Of a DNA stretch of 38,940 bases, positions 26,738 through 34,805 are shown in pieces. The stretch covers positions 1 to 38,940 of the forward strand of contig JAIYAU010000006.1 of the NCBI GenBank assembly GCA_027488865.1, read 5' to 3'. The notes beneath the pieces are model-generated. The model was not told the origin of the DNA. It saw only the letters and a list, made by a program, of their open reading frames with translations, and did no database searches. Source of the DNA: Cytophagaceae bacterium (GTDB lineage: Bacteria > Bacteroidota > Bacteroidia > Cytophagales > UBA9547). The first letter of the stretch is position 1. The number at the start of each line of letters is the position of its first letter. A program made the position numbers and the translations under genes.

Positions 26738-27520
26738 ATGAATATCCTACAAGAAATTATCCATCACAAATATAGAGAAGTCGAATACCGTAAAGTATTG
26801 CTTCCCGTAAGTGTTTTAGAGAAAAGTGATGATTTTCAAAGGACTACATTCTCTTTAAAACAATGTTTGCAAGAAAGTAAAACCCACGGCATTATTGCTG
26901 AATTTAAACGTAAATCACCTTCAAAGGGAGCTTTTAACGACAATTTTTCAATTGAAGAAATCACAACTGGGTACGTGAGTGCTGGAGCTACGGCATTATC
27001 GGTACTAACTGACGAAGATTATTTTGGTGGAAGCCTTACTGATCTTGTGGCGGCTAGGAACCTCAACGATTGCCCAATCTTGCGCAAAGATTTTATGATA
27101 GATGAGTATCAGGTAATAGCTGCTAAAGCCTGTGGCGCCGATGTAATACTACTTATAGCAGCAGCTATCGATTCGACTGTGCTTAATCGACTAGCTAAAT
27201 TTGCGAAATCTCTAGGGTTGGAGGTACTACTTGAGATAAAACATCAAGACGAACTCAAGGGTAACTTGAGTGAATACATTGATATAGTAGGTGTTAATAA
27301 TCGAAATCTGGAAGACTTTAAGGTGGACATTAATGCTTCTAAAGAAATTTCAGCATTTATTCCACAAGAATTTGTTAAAATATCAGAAAGTGGGATAAGT
27401 AGTGCTGCTGCAATTCACGAACTAGAAACTTATGGCTATAAAGGGTTTTTGATGGGCGAGGCATTTATGCAAACACCAAATCCTGTCCAAAGTTGCATAA
27501 ATTTTATTCAAAGTTTATAG
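26738..27520 (+). CDS. trpC: Indole-3-glycerol phosphate synthase
   Basis: The enzyme closes the indole ring of tryptophan's precursor. The 260-residue TIM-barrel protein has IAEFKRKSPSKG (catalytic Lys loop), ALSVLTDEDYFGGS, CPILRKDFMIDEYQV (second catalytic Lys), LLEIKHQDEL, GVNNRNLEDF and ISESGI. It is a stand-alone trpC without fused trpF. It follows trpD by 116 bp and precedes a cell-division-type gene by 48 bp. Confidence 0.95.
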   Translation: MNILQEIIHHKYREVEYRKVLLPVSVLEKSDDFQRTTFSLKQCLQESKTHGIIAEFKRKSPSKGAFNDNFSIEEITTGYVSAGATALSVLTDEDYFGGSLTDLVAARNLNDCPILRKDFMIDEYQVIAAKACGADVILLIAAAIDSTVLNRLAKFAKSLGLEVLLEIKHQDELKGNLSEYIDIVGVNNRNLEDFKVDINASKEISAFIPQEFVKISESGISSAAAIHELETYGYKGFLMGEAFMQTPNPVQSCINFIQSL

Positions 27521-27550
27521 CTAATTATCAACTAGTTGCTAATATTTATT

Positions 27551-27558
27551 TAAATTTG
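27551..27558 (+). promoter_or_regulatory. Bacteroidota -7 promoter box (TAAATTTG)
   Basis: TAAATTTG matches TAnnTTTG and is followed by CAG, a common form. It ends only 10 bp before the ATG at 27569, which would leave a leader of about 5 nt, so it is either a near-leaderless start or a chance match. Confidence 0.3.
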
Positions 27559-27568
27559 CAGAAAAAAC

Positions 27569-27862
27569 ATGAAACTCAAGCTTCCAAAATACTTAACCAA
27601 TTTCTACGTCCTTTTTGGGGTAGTGTTTGTAGTATGGATGCTGTTTTTTGATGCTAACGATGTTATTAACCAATATTGGCTTTTGAAGAAAAAGGACGCT
27701 TTGTTGGACGAAAAAAGATTTTACGAAAATAAAATTGAGGAAGTAAAAAAGGACAGAAAAGAGTTATTTGGTAAACCAGATCAATTAGAAAAGTTTGCTA
27801 GAGAAAAATACCTCATGCGCAAACCCACCGAAGATGTTTATATCGTAAAAAAGGGAGAATAA
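27569..27862 (+). CDS. FtsB/DivIC-family septum formation initiator
   Basis: FtsB/DivIC proteins link early and late division proteins at the septum. The 97-residue product has one membrane helix (about 12-30, FYVLFGVVFVVWMLFF), a coiled-coil segment (about 38-62, LLKKKDALLDEKRFYENKI) and a C-terminal motif KPDQLEKFAREKYLMRKPTED that is typical of the family in Bacteroidota. Length is normal. Its closeness to trpC (48 bp) suggests at most read-through transcription. Confidence 0.85.
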   Translation: MKLKLPKYLTNFYVLFGVVFVVWMLFFDANDVINQYWLLKKKDALLDEKRFYENKIEEVKKDRKELFGKPDQLEKFAREKYLMRKPTEDVYIVKKGE

Positions 27863-27983
27863 GGTACAAAATCCCTCCGCTTTCTTAATTTTTTAACAAT
27901 TTTGCTATTTTTACAACTTAGTTTAATTCCTAAGGCTTTTTAAATTGTTGGCTACGGATCTTGTTTGTGATTATAAAATATTA

Positions 27984-28019
27984 TTTTAGGTTAAATGCCT
28001 CAGAAAATATGACCTAAAA
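27984..28019. repeat. Inverted repeat upstream of cysH (TTTTAGGT/ACCTAAAA)
   Basis: A perfect 8-bp inverted repeat with a 20-base loop, with partial extension by flanking AATATT. It has no following T-run, so it looks more like a regulatory element than a terminator. Confidence 0.4.
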
Positions 28020-28072
28020 ATATTAATCATTTTTGAATTTAATTTTTAAAATGAAGGTTAATAACAAATAAG

Positions 28073-28091
28073 ATTCTGATTTTAACAGAAT
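28073..28091. repeat. Inverted repeat ATTCTG-N7-CAGAAT before cysH
   Basis: A perfect 6-bp inverted repeat with a 7-base spacer, 33 bp before the cysH start. It could be an operator or a small leader hairpin. Confidence 0.4.
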
Positions 28092-28124
28092 AGTGTTTAT
28101 TATAAGAAATAAAATACTGAATAA

Positions 28125-28784
28125 ATGAAGTTTGACGATATTAATACCAAGATAGTAGAATACCAGCAAAATGGCTTAAAGCTCTTTACGACATCTTCAT
28201 TTCAAACGCACAGTATCGTGCTTTTGCACATGTTAAGTAGAATCGATAAATCGATTCCTGTTTATTTTATCAATACGGGCTATCATTTTCCTGAAACACT
28301 AGCCTATCGCGATTTAATTGTCGACATGTTTGGACTAAATTTAAAAGATTTACATCCTGATACTCCTAAGCACACACAAAAAGATGCGAGTGGAAAAATG
28401 TTGTTTGCGGTGGATCCTGATTTTTGTTGCCATTTAAACAAGGTAGCACCTATGGAACCCATCATGGGCGAGTATGATATTTGGATAAATGGAGTGCGAG
28501 CTGACCAAAGTGACGTAAGAAAGAGTTTTGCAATTGAGCAAAAAGCTACCCACGGTGTAGTTAGGTTTCATCCTATGTTGGATTGGACAAAAAAGGAGAT
28601 TTTTGCGTACCTTAAAGAATACGCCATTCCCAAACATCCTTTGGAAGAAAAGGGCTATTTCAGTATTGGTTGTGAGCCATGTACACGTAAGTTTGACCTT
28701 GATTGGAACGAACGCGAAAGTAGATGGTATGGACTAAACAAGACGGAATGCGGCTTGAATACAGAATTAATAGAAACTAAATAA
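28125..28784 (+). CDS. cysH: Adenylyl-sulfate (APS/PAPS) reductase, iron-sulfur type
   Basis: The enzyme reduces activated sulfate to sulfite for cysteine synthesis. The 219-residue protein has a PP-loop-like TTSSFQTHS, FINTGYHFPET, and the four-cysteine pattern CC (101-102) with CEPC (183 and 186) that binds a [4Fe-4S] cluster, characteristic of APS-type reductases. The catalytic cysteine is Cys209 in ECGLN, where ECGLH is usual. It is separated from the previous gene by 262 bp with two inverted repeats, and lies 46 bp before an epimerase. ATP sulfurylase and sulfite reductase genes are not in view. Confidence 0.92.
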   Translation: MKFDDINTKIVEYQQNGLKLFTTSSFQTHSIVLLHMLSRIDKSIPVYFINTGYHFPETLAYRDLIVDMFGLNLKDLHPDTPKHTQKDASGKMLFAVDPDFCCHLNKVAPMEPIMGEYDIWINGVRADQSDVRKSFAIEQKATHGVVRFHPMLDWTKKEIFAYLKEYAIPKHPLEEKGYFSIGCEPCTRKFDLDWNERESRWYGLNKTECGLNTELIETK

Positions 28785-28830
28785 GATAACTATAAATTGG
28801 CTTATCGGCTAAAGTAAATAATTATATCCT

Positions 28831-29757
28831 ATGAACATTTTAATAACAGGAGGCGCAGGCTATATTGGAAGCGAATTGGTTAAGACTTTATCTTTTAAAC
28901 AAGAAGTAGAAACAATCACCATTTATGATAATCTTAGTAGGGGAAATTTTAATCTCTTTTTGGGAGAATCTATAAAAAGTAACAAAGTTAAATTTGTATT
29001 AGGGGAAATTCAAGACTCTAGGAAGTTACGAAAGATTATTAAAAATGTAGATGTTGTGTATCATTTAGCGGCTAAAACAGACTCGCCACACTCTGACTTA
29101 GACTCACACTATTACGAACAAACAAACCACTGGGGCACAGCCGAACTTACCTATGCTGTGGAGGAAAGTAACGTGAAGAAACTTGTTTTTTTGAGTAGTA
29201 CCGCTGTTTATGGAGTCTCTGAAGGAGAGGTAGTTTTAGATGAGACACACATTCCTTCTCCAAAATCCTTTTATGGTATTTCCAAACTTAGGGCTGAAGA
29301 ACATGTAAAAAGATTTATTTATAAATCTTCACCTGAAACCTACATTTTAAGAGCCGCTAATGTATACGGGTTTAGCCCTTCGGTGCGATTTGATACAGTT
29401 ATTAATAAATTCATGTTCGACAGCCACTTTAACAATCGTATTAGTATACACGGAAATGGTCACCAAGTGCGACCGTTTGTGTATATTCATAAATTAATAC
29501 AGGCATTAGAAGGAGTGGTATTTAACCAAATTCCTTCAGGAATCTTTAATGTGGTTGATAACAATAGTTCCATTTTAGATATTTTAGATGTGCTTAAAGA
29601 GCTGTATCCAATGCTTGAATTTATTTTTATTAATCAGCACCTTTCCATGAGCCATTTAAGAGTAAGTGATTCAAGTGAACTTGACACTTACCTTAAGTAT
29701 AATCCCGTAGATCTTAAAACTTGTTTAGCTGCATTTAAAGATAAATTTTCATTTTAA
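28831..29757 (+). CDS. NAD-dependent epimerase/dehydratase (extended SDR)
   Basis: The 308-residue protein is an extended short-chain dehydrogenase: GGAGYIGSE Rossmann motif at the N-terminus, HLAAKTDSP, SSTAVYG (catalytic Ser) and YGISKLRAE (YxxxK). Such enzymes act on nucleotide sugars, but the substrate is not deducible; no other sugar-nucleotide gene adjoins. Its stop codon is directly followed by the ATG of the next gene with no gap, so translational coupling is very likely. It follows cysH by 46 bp. Confidence 0.85.
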   Translation: MNILITGGAGYIGSELVKTLSFKQEVETITIYDNLSRGNFNLFLGESIKSNKVKFVLGEIQDSRKLRKIIKNVDVVYHLAAKTDSPHSDLDSHYYEQTNHWGTAELTYAVEESNVKKLVFLSSTAVYGVSEGEVVLDETHIPSPKSFYGISKLRAEEHVKRFIYKSSPETYILRAANVYGFSPSVRFDTVINKFMFDSHFNNRISIHGNGHQVRPFVYIHKLIQALEGVVFNQIPSGIFNVVDNNSSILDILDVLKELYPMLEFIFINQHLSMSHLRVSDSSELDTYLKYNPVDLKTCLAAFKDKFSF

Positions 29758-30624
29758 ATGAGTACCTTTAAGTCAGTTAGAGTAGGTGGAGTGCCCGAAC
29801 ATTTCAACATGCCTTGGCACGTGGCTATTGATAATCAATTATTTAAAAAAAAGAATATTGACTTAAAATGGTCTGATTACAAAACTGGCACCGGTGCTAT
29901 GTTGGCCGACCTTGAATCAGGACAATTGGATATGGCATTGTTGCTTACAGAAGGTGCGATTGCAGGCATTGCCAATGGTGTTGATATTAAAATACTTCAG
30001 TGGTATGTAAAGTCACCTTTAACTTGGGGAATCCATACCGCTTATAATTCTACTATTTCTGATCAAGATTCTATTTTTTCACATAAATACGCCATAAGCA
30101 GAATAGGTTCTGGGTCTCATTTAATGGCAAAGGTTCATGCAAAACAAGCTGGTTATTTACTTGAAGATGAGCAGTTTGTAATTGTAAATAACTTGCATGG
30201 AGCAGAGCAAGCACTTATCAGTAATAACGGTTTGGTTTTCTATTGGGAAAAATATACTACTAAATACCTCGTTGATCAGCAGATTTTTAAACGACTTGGA
30301 GAATTTGTAACACCTTGGCCATGTTTTGTGCTAGTAGCAAAAAATTCATTTTTTACACAAAATGAGTCTTTGGTACAGGATATTCAAAATATCATAAATG
30401 CCATATGTGCAACATTTAAAGTGGAGCAAGATGCAGTTAAGTTAATTGCCAACAAGTACAATTTATTAGAAGAGGATGTAAAAGCCTGGTTAGCCCAAGT
30501 TGAGTGGAATACAATTGATTATTTACCACATCAAGAACTAGACTATTGCACGGATACATTAAAGTCATTAAATTTATTGCCTGCTAATTTTCAAACATCA
30601 ACTTTAGTTTTTAATAAATTATAG
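29758..30624 (+). CDS. Signal-less substrate-binding-like protein (Ca3427/NMT1-type)
   Basis: The 288-residue product has the fold signature of type 2 periplasmic-binding proteins (VGGVPEHFNMPWHVA, KTGTGAMLADLESGQLDMALLLTEG, ISRIGSGSHLMAKVHA, WEKYTTK, FVTPWPCFVL). It begins at once with the binding domain and has no signal peptide, lipobox or membrane segment, so it should stay in the cytoplasm. The sequence belongs, as I recall it, to the family of the fungal protein Ca3427, which resembles thiamine-pyrimidine/taurine binders. No ABC permease or ATPase is adjacent. It abuts the SDR epimerase stop with no gap. Confidence 0.75.
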   Translation: MSTFKSVRVGGVPEHFNMPWHVAIDNQLFKKKNIDLKWSDYKTGTGAMLADLESGQLDMALLLTEGAIAGIANGVDIKILQWYVKSPLTWGIHTAYNSTISDQDSIFSHKYAISRIGSGSHLMAKVHAKQAGYLLEDEQFVIVNNLHGAEQALISNNGLVFYWEKYTTKYLVDQQIFKRLGEFVTPWPCFVLVAKNSFFTQNESLVQDIQNIINAICATFKVEQDAVKLIANKYNLLEEDVKAWLAQVEWNTIDYLPHQELDYCTDTLKSLNLLPANFQTSTLVFNKL

Positions 30625-30630
30625 ATTAGC

Positions 30631-30638
30631 TAAATTTG
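30631..30638 (+). promoter_or_regulatory. Bacteroidota -7 promoter box (TAAATTTG)
   Basis: TAAATTTG matches TAnnTTTG and lies just after the substrate-binding-like gene, 27 bp before the GTG start of the ECF sigma gene, giving a leader of about 22 nt. No exact TTG lies at the -33 distance (TTTT near 30608). Confidence 0.35.
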
Positions 30639-30665
30639 AAAAACATAAATAACTGAAATTGATAA

Positions 30666-31211
30666 GTGGCCAACGATAATATCAAAATAGAGGAAGCTAA
30701 GTTGGTAGTTTTGTTAAAAACACAAAACGAAAAGGGTTATAATTACATATATGATAATTATGCACCTGCACTTTATGGTATCGTATTAAAAATATTAAAA
30801 GACCCCACACAAGCAGAAGATGCTTTACAAGAAACTTTTGAAAAAATTTGGAAAAATATTGATAAATATGATTCAACAAAAGGAACCTTATTTACTTGGA
30901 TGTTGAATATTGCACGTAACAAGGCAATAGACAAAACTCGTTCAAGCAATTTTAAACAAGCTGATCAAATCCGAGATATAGAAAAGGTCGTAAATTATGT
31001 AGATGTAAAAAATAATAGCAGTACTTATATTGAAGGAATTGGTCTTAGAGAGATATTGACCAAATTAAAACCTGAGTTGTTTGAGGTAGTAGAGTTATTA
31101 TATCTCAAAGGATATACACAAGTAGAGGCTTCTGAGGAATTAAATATACCACTCGGTACGGTAAAAACTAGAATTAAAACAGCGTTAAATTATTTAAGAA
31201 CATTGGTATAA
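30666..31211 (+). CDS. ECF-type RNA polymerase sigma factor
   Basis: This 181-residue group IV sigma factor has region 2 (about 25-95: YIYDNYAPALYGIVLKIL, DALQETFEKIWKN, TWMLNIARNKAIDKTR) and region 4 (about 125-178: LYLKGYTQVEASEELNIPLGTVKTRIKTAL). It lacks regions 1 and 3. The start is GTG (GTG-GCC-AAC); an upstream ATG in frame is absent. Its TAA stop is followed directly by the GTG of the anti-sigma gene, so the two are coupled. The RskA partner suggests the SigK-like branch. Confidence 0.92.
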   Translation: MANDNIKIEEAKLVVLLKTQNEKGYNYIYDNYAPALYGIVLKILKDPTQAEDALQETFEKIWKNIDKYDSTKGTLFTWMLNIARNKAIDKTRSSNFKQADQIRDIEKVVNYVDVKNNSSTYIEGIGLREILTKLKPELFEVVELLYLKGYTQVEASEELNIPLGTVKTRIKTALNYLRTLV

Positions 31212-31985
31212 GTGCAAATTGAAGAATACATATCGTCTGGAATATTAGAACTCTATGTGGTTGGCGCCACCACAGAAGAGGAGAACCGTGAAATAGAACA
31301 AATGGCTCAATCAAATGAATTGATTAGAAACGAACTACGTAAAATTGAAGGTTCTATAGAAAATTTTGCACAACTTGGAGCTGTAAGTCCACCCTTGGAT
31401 ATTAAACAGAAAATTTGGGAAAACTTAAAGAATGATTCAACAAAATCGGTGAAAATATTTCAAATTAATTCAATTAGGTTTTATGCCATAGCAGCAAGTG
31501 TCGTTTTATTGATTAGTGTTGGGTTTAATTTTGTACTTTTTAGTAATCTCAAAGAAACCGAAGAAAAACTGGCAATTGCACAAACAGAAAATTTTAGAAT
31601 AGCTGAGGAGGTAAAAATTAACCAGCTCAATTATACTTATGCACAAAAAGAAATAGATCTTTTACGAAATCCTAATGGTGAAGTGGCGGATCTTATATCT
31701 ACTTCTCCTGAGTTTGTGGCAAATGCCTATGTGTATTGGGATAAAAAAAATAAGGAGGTGTTTATTAATGTACAAAAATTACCTGTTCCTGAAGGCAATA
31801 AACAATATCAGCTTTGGGCTTTGGTAGATGGCAAACCAGTTGACGCAGGAGTTTTTGAGGTTGGACTAAAAGGCTTACAAAAAATGAACAAAATTGAGAA
31901 TGCACAAGCCTTTGCTGTTACCTTGGAAAAATTTGGTGGCTCCACTACACCTACCTCAGAAATTTTAGTTATTGGAAATATCTAA
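31212..31985 (+). CDS. RskA-type anti-sigma factor
   Basis: The 257-residue protein holds back the sigma factor encoded immediately before it. An N-terminal cytoplasmic sigma-binding part (about 1-85, EEYISSGILELYVVGATTEEENREIE) is followed by one membrane helix (about 89-110), a short coiled coil (about 113-135), and an RskA C-terminal domain outside (about 150-257, VYWDKKNKEVFINVQKLPVPEGNKQYQLWAL). The start is GTG with zero spacing from the sigma stop. Release of sigma by regulated cleavage is expected from the family but not shown here. Confidence 0.92.
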   Translation: MQIEEYISSGILELYVVGATTEEENREIEQMAQSNELIRNELRKIEGSIENFAQLGAVSPPLDIKQKIWENLKNDSTKSVKIFQINSIRFYAIAASVVLLISVGFNFVLFSNLKETEEKLAIAQTENFRIAEEVKINQLNYTYAQKEIDLLRNPNGEVADLISTSPEFVANAYVYWDKKNKEVFINVQKLPVPEGNKQYQLWALVDGKPVDAGVFEVGLKGLQKMNKIENAQAFAVTLEKFGGSTTPTSEILVIGNI

Positions 31986-32125
31986 AAAAGGGAAGTAAAT
32001 CATACTGTACTCTTGGCGGTTTTGTTAGTTGAAACTATAAAATCAGTTCCTAACCAACAAATTTAGACTTATTGGTTCCGTTGTTGGATAGTTAATAAAC
32101 ACTTTGGTGGTTTTTAACAGGCTGT

Positions 32126-33739
32126 TTATTTAATCACTGTAATGTTTGTAAGCTTTTGGTCATTTAACAAAATAACATAATAACCAGCATCTACCAAAGA
32201 CCCATTAGACCCTTCTCCTGACCAAACCACAGGGGCGACAAGCTGTTGCACTATTTTACCTGAAACATCTACAATCTTTACATTTCCTTTTTCTTCAATA
32301 AAATATGAACTGCTCGTTTGCTCATTTGAAATTGAGATTACTTGATCACAATTGCTTAATTTTTTTAAAATAATCTCTTTGGATGTAGTACAATTATAGA
32401 AGTCGAAAAAAGTTAGATTGTACCTGCCTGGTGACGTGTTTTCAAATATTCCGTGATTGTTAATAACATTGCTACTATTTGCTAACGAGGGATTTAACCC
32501 TAATACATAACGATATGGACGAACAGCACCTTCAAATTGAGTAAGAATTTCTAGTTCCATACCTTTGCCACAATCTTGCTGATTTATTTGATGGTCAAAT
32601 TGTTTAATATCCATACAATCGGCAATTTTTAAGGTAAACAATTCCTCATATAAGGTGAGATTAGGTAAGGCAGTAGAACTAACTTCTACATAAAAATGTC
32701 CAGAATCTAATTTAGCTAGTGATGCTATTTTGTAGACATTAACATTAGAATTTTGAACTAAACTTCCGTTCTTATAGAAACGATAAACAATATTATTTAG
32801 GTTGATATCAACATTACTTGAAATTACAAAGGGTCTCAATTCTCTTTCGGTTAATTTTAATTTTGACTTTATACTATCCTGTGGAGCGTAAATAAACCTT
32901 GAGATTCCTATATTTGCTAATGGTATTAAGTCGTTAAAAGTCAATTGGTTGTTACTTACATTTAATTGGTCAAGGTTTGGTTTGTTAGTGAGTTGTGGTA
33001 AAGATGTAAGTTTGTTGTTTTGTGCGAGCAATGAAGTAAGTTTGATATTTTGTGAAAGTCCATCTAGCGTTTCCAACTTACAATCTTCACAATAAAGTTT
33101 TTCTAGATTAGTTAAGGAGTCTAAGTAAGGAATTTCCTTTATGGGTGTTAAATGGCACTGTAATTCTTTTAAAAGTTTGTTTTTACTTAGAATAGGAAAT
33201 GAATCTAAGGGGTTGTTTCCAATATAAAGTCGAGTAAGCTTAGTTAGTTTTGAAAGATTTGGTAGCTCTTTTATTTTATTATCAGAAACAAATAAAAAAT
33301 TTAAATTAGGTTGATTTTCTAATTTTGGTAGCGAGGTGAGGTTGTTATATGCTGCTTGAATCTCTATTAGTTTAGTAAGTTTGCTAAGATTGGGCAAACT
33401 GTCTATTTGGTTAAAATTGGCATATAAATATTGTAAATTCTTAAATCCTGTTAATTCGGGAATCCTCTTGAGTTTATTGACACTAACTTCTAATTTATAG
33501 AGTGAAACAAAATGTTCTATACCAGTTAGGTTTTCTATATTGCTTCCAAGGAGATTTAGGTCGGGGAAAAATGTACTAGCGGCGGCAATGTTTAATTCAT
33601 TTCCAATCATCAATGTTGGGTAGTCGCGCAATAGCTTATTTCTAAAATTGGTATCAGGCAATACCATCGTTTGACCTATCCCATTAATAGAGAGGTAAAT
33701 AAAGATAATAGTTTTAACAATATTTTTCTTAAACTTCAC
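32126..33739 (-). CDS. Secreted leucine-rich-repeat protein with SprB-like domain and T9SS-type tail
   Basis: The 537-residue protein has a signal peptide (MKFKKNIVKTIIFIYLSIN, cleavage near IGQ, about 23). Residues about 55-275 are leucine-rich repeats with the core LxxLxxxxNxLxxLP, some eight to ten copies. Later come an Ig-like section (about 295-360) and a SprB-repeat-like section (GAVRPYRYVLG, SPGRYNLTFFDFYNC). The end (about 460-537) resembles a T9SS C-terminal domain (VDVSGKIVQQL, DAGYYVILLNDQKL). The start is GTG, 1 bp after the stop of the upstream anti-sigma-like gene. Surface exposure and protein binding are likely; the ligand is unknown. Confidence 0.82.
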   Translation of the reverse strand: MKFKKNIVKTIIFIYLSINGIGQTMVLPDTNFRNKLLRDYPTLMIGNELNIAAASTFFPDLNLLGSNIENLTGIEHFVSLYKLEVSVNKLKRIPELTGFKNLQYLYANFNQIDSLPNLSKLTKLIEIQAAYNNLTSLPKLENQPNLNFLFVSDNKIKELPNLSKLTKLTRLYIGNNPLDSFPILSKNKLLKELQCHLTPIKEIPYLDSLTNLEKLYCEDCKLETLDGLSQNIKLTSLLAQNNKLTSLPQLTNKPNLDQLNVSNNQLTFNDLIPLANIGISRFIYAPQDSIKSKLKLTERELRPFVISSNVDINLNNIVYRFYKNGSLVQNSNVNVYKIASLAKLDSGHFYVEVSSTALPNLTLYEELFTLKIADCMDIKQFDHQINQQDCGKGMELEILTQFEGAVRPYRYVLGLNPSLANSSNVINNHGIFENTSPGRYNLTFFDFYNCTTSKEIILKKLSNCDQVISISNEQTSSSYFIEEKGNVKIVDVSGKIVQQLVAPVVWSGEGSNGSLVDAGYYVILLNDQKLTNITVIK

Positions 33740-33740
33740 T

Positions 33741-34805
33741 TTACCTGATTAAAGTTATTTGTCCAGTCTCTTTTTTGCCACCTTTGTACTCCACAATATA
33801 AACATACAAACCTAAAGGGAGTAATCCTCCTTGAACGGAAGCTCCATCCCAATCAAAGTTACCTGAAATATTTTTAATAGAAAATACACTTTGGCCACTT
33901 TGGTTAATAATATCTAAATTATAATCTTCGTTAGATTCTGGTTGAAATTTCCATAATTCGCCAAGGTCGGGTGAAATGATAAAAGATTTGGCATTACATT
34001 GTTTTTTTTCAACAACAGTATGCTTCGTTTCGTTACAACCCAATTTATCCGAAACAACTATATCATAGCTACCTGATGCAAGATGTGCTAAGTAATTAGT
34101 TTCAATTTGATTAATTTTGATTAGATAGGGTGCATTTCCACCTCTTATCGTTGATAAATTTACTTTTATAGTGCCTTCTGTTTTGTTATCACAAGTAGGC
34201 GTAGTTTCTGTTTCCCAATGCATATGAACACCATTACACGGTTTTATTACAGAAACTTGTTCGTCCACCTTAATTTTTTCGATAGGAGTAACTACCTCGT
34301 TTTTAACGATGTTAACCTTATTCTCTAAAATTGTATTTTCATTTTCTTGAGAGCCTTCTAAGTTGGTGTTGTTAATTGCGTGCTTCGTAAAGGTATCGTT
34401 TGGTTTCAATCGAATAAGCGTATCTAACTTGTTTTTAAGTACTAGTGGCGATTTTTTTACCTCCTGTATTTCATTAAATTGGACCTTTTGGGGTTTTGTT
34501 TCATTTGAAAAGGAAATGGTAAAAAAGGCCGCACCAGCCACTATTGAAACGCCTAAAATTACTGACAACCAAAATTTAAATGAAAATCTAGATTCAAATT
34601 TCTCTAAATCAGTTTTCATTTGTTGTCTTAAATTTTCATTGTATCCACATACTACTACCTCATCTACAATCTTATATAATTCTACCTCTTGCGAAAGGTT
34701 AGAGTTGTTATGAAGTTCGTTTTCAAAATCCTTCAATGCATCACCTTGCAACTTCGATTGAAGGTACATATCAATAAGTTCGTAGTTTATGTCTGAATAT
34801 TTCAA
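33741..34805 (-). CDS. Anti-sigma-like membrane protein with SprB-like repeat and gliding/T9SS type-B-like C-terminal domain
   Basis: This 354-residue protein begins with an acidic helical, cytoplasmic part (about 1-75; the LQGDALKDFENELHNN segment resembles anti-sigma starts). One membrane helix spans about 77-99. A polar linker (100-195) leads to a SprB-repeat-like domain (about 198-262; GGNAPYLIKIN, LASGSYDIVVSDKLGC) and a gliding-motility-associated C-terminal domain (about 270-354; LDIINQSGQSVFSI, FDWDGASVQGG, LGLYVYIVEYKGGKKETGQITL). No cleavable signal peptide is visible. Start is TTG, overlapping the ECF sigma stop by four bases (TTGA). The join of an anti-sigma position and a T9SS-like tail is the notable feature. 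Confidence 0.8.
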   Translation of the reverse strand: MKYSDINYELIDMYLQSKLQGDALKDFENELHNNSNLSQEVELYKIVDEVVVCGYNENLRQQMKTDLEKFESRFSFKFWLSVILGVSIVAGAAFFTISFSNETKPQKVQFNEIQEVKKSPLVLKNKLDTLIRLKPNDTFTKHAINNTNLEGSQENENTILENKVNIVKNEVVTPIEKIKVDEQVSVIKPCNGVHMHWETETTPTCDNKTEGTIKVNLSTIRGGNAPYLIKINQIETNYLAHLASGSYDIVVSDKLGCNETKHTVVEKKQCNAKSFIISPDLGELWKFQPESNEDYNLDIINQSGQSVFSIKNISGNFDWDGASVQGGLLPLGLYVYIVEYKGGKKETGQITLIR

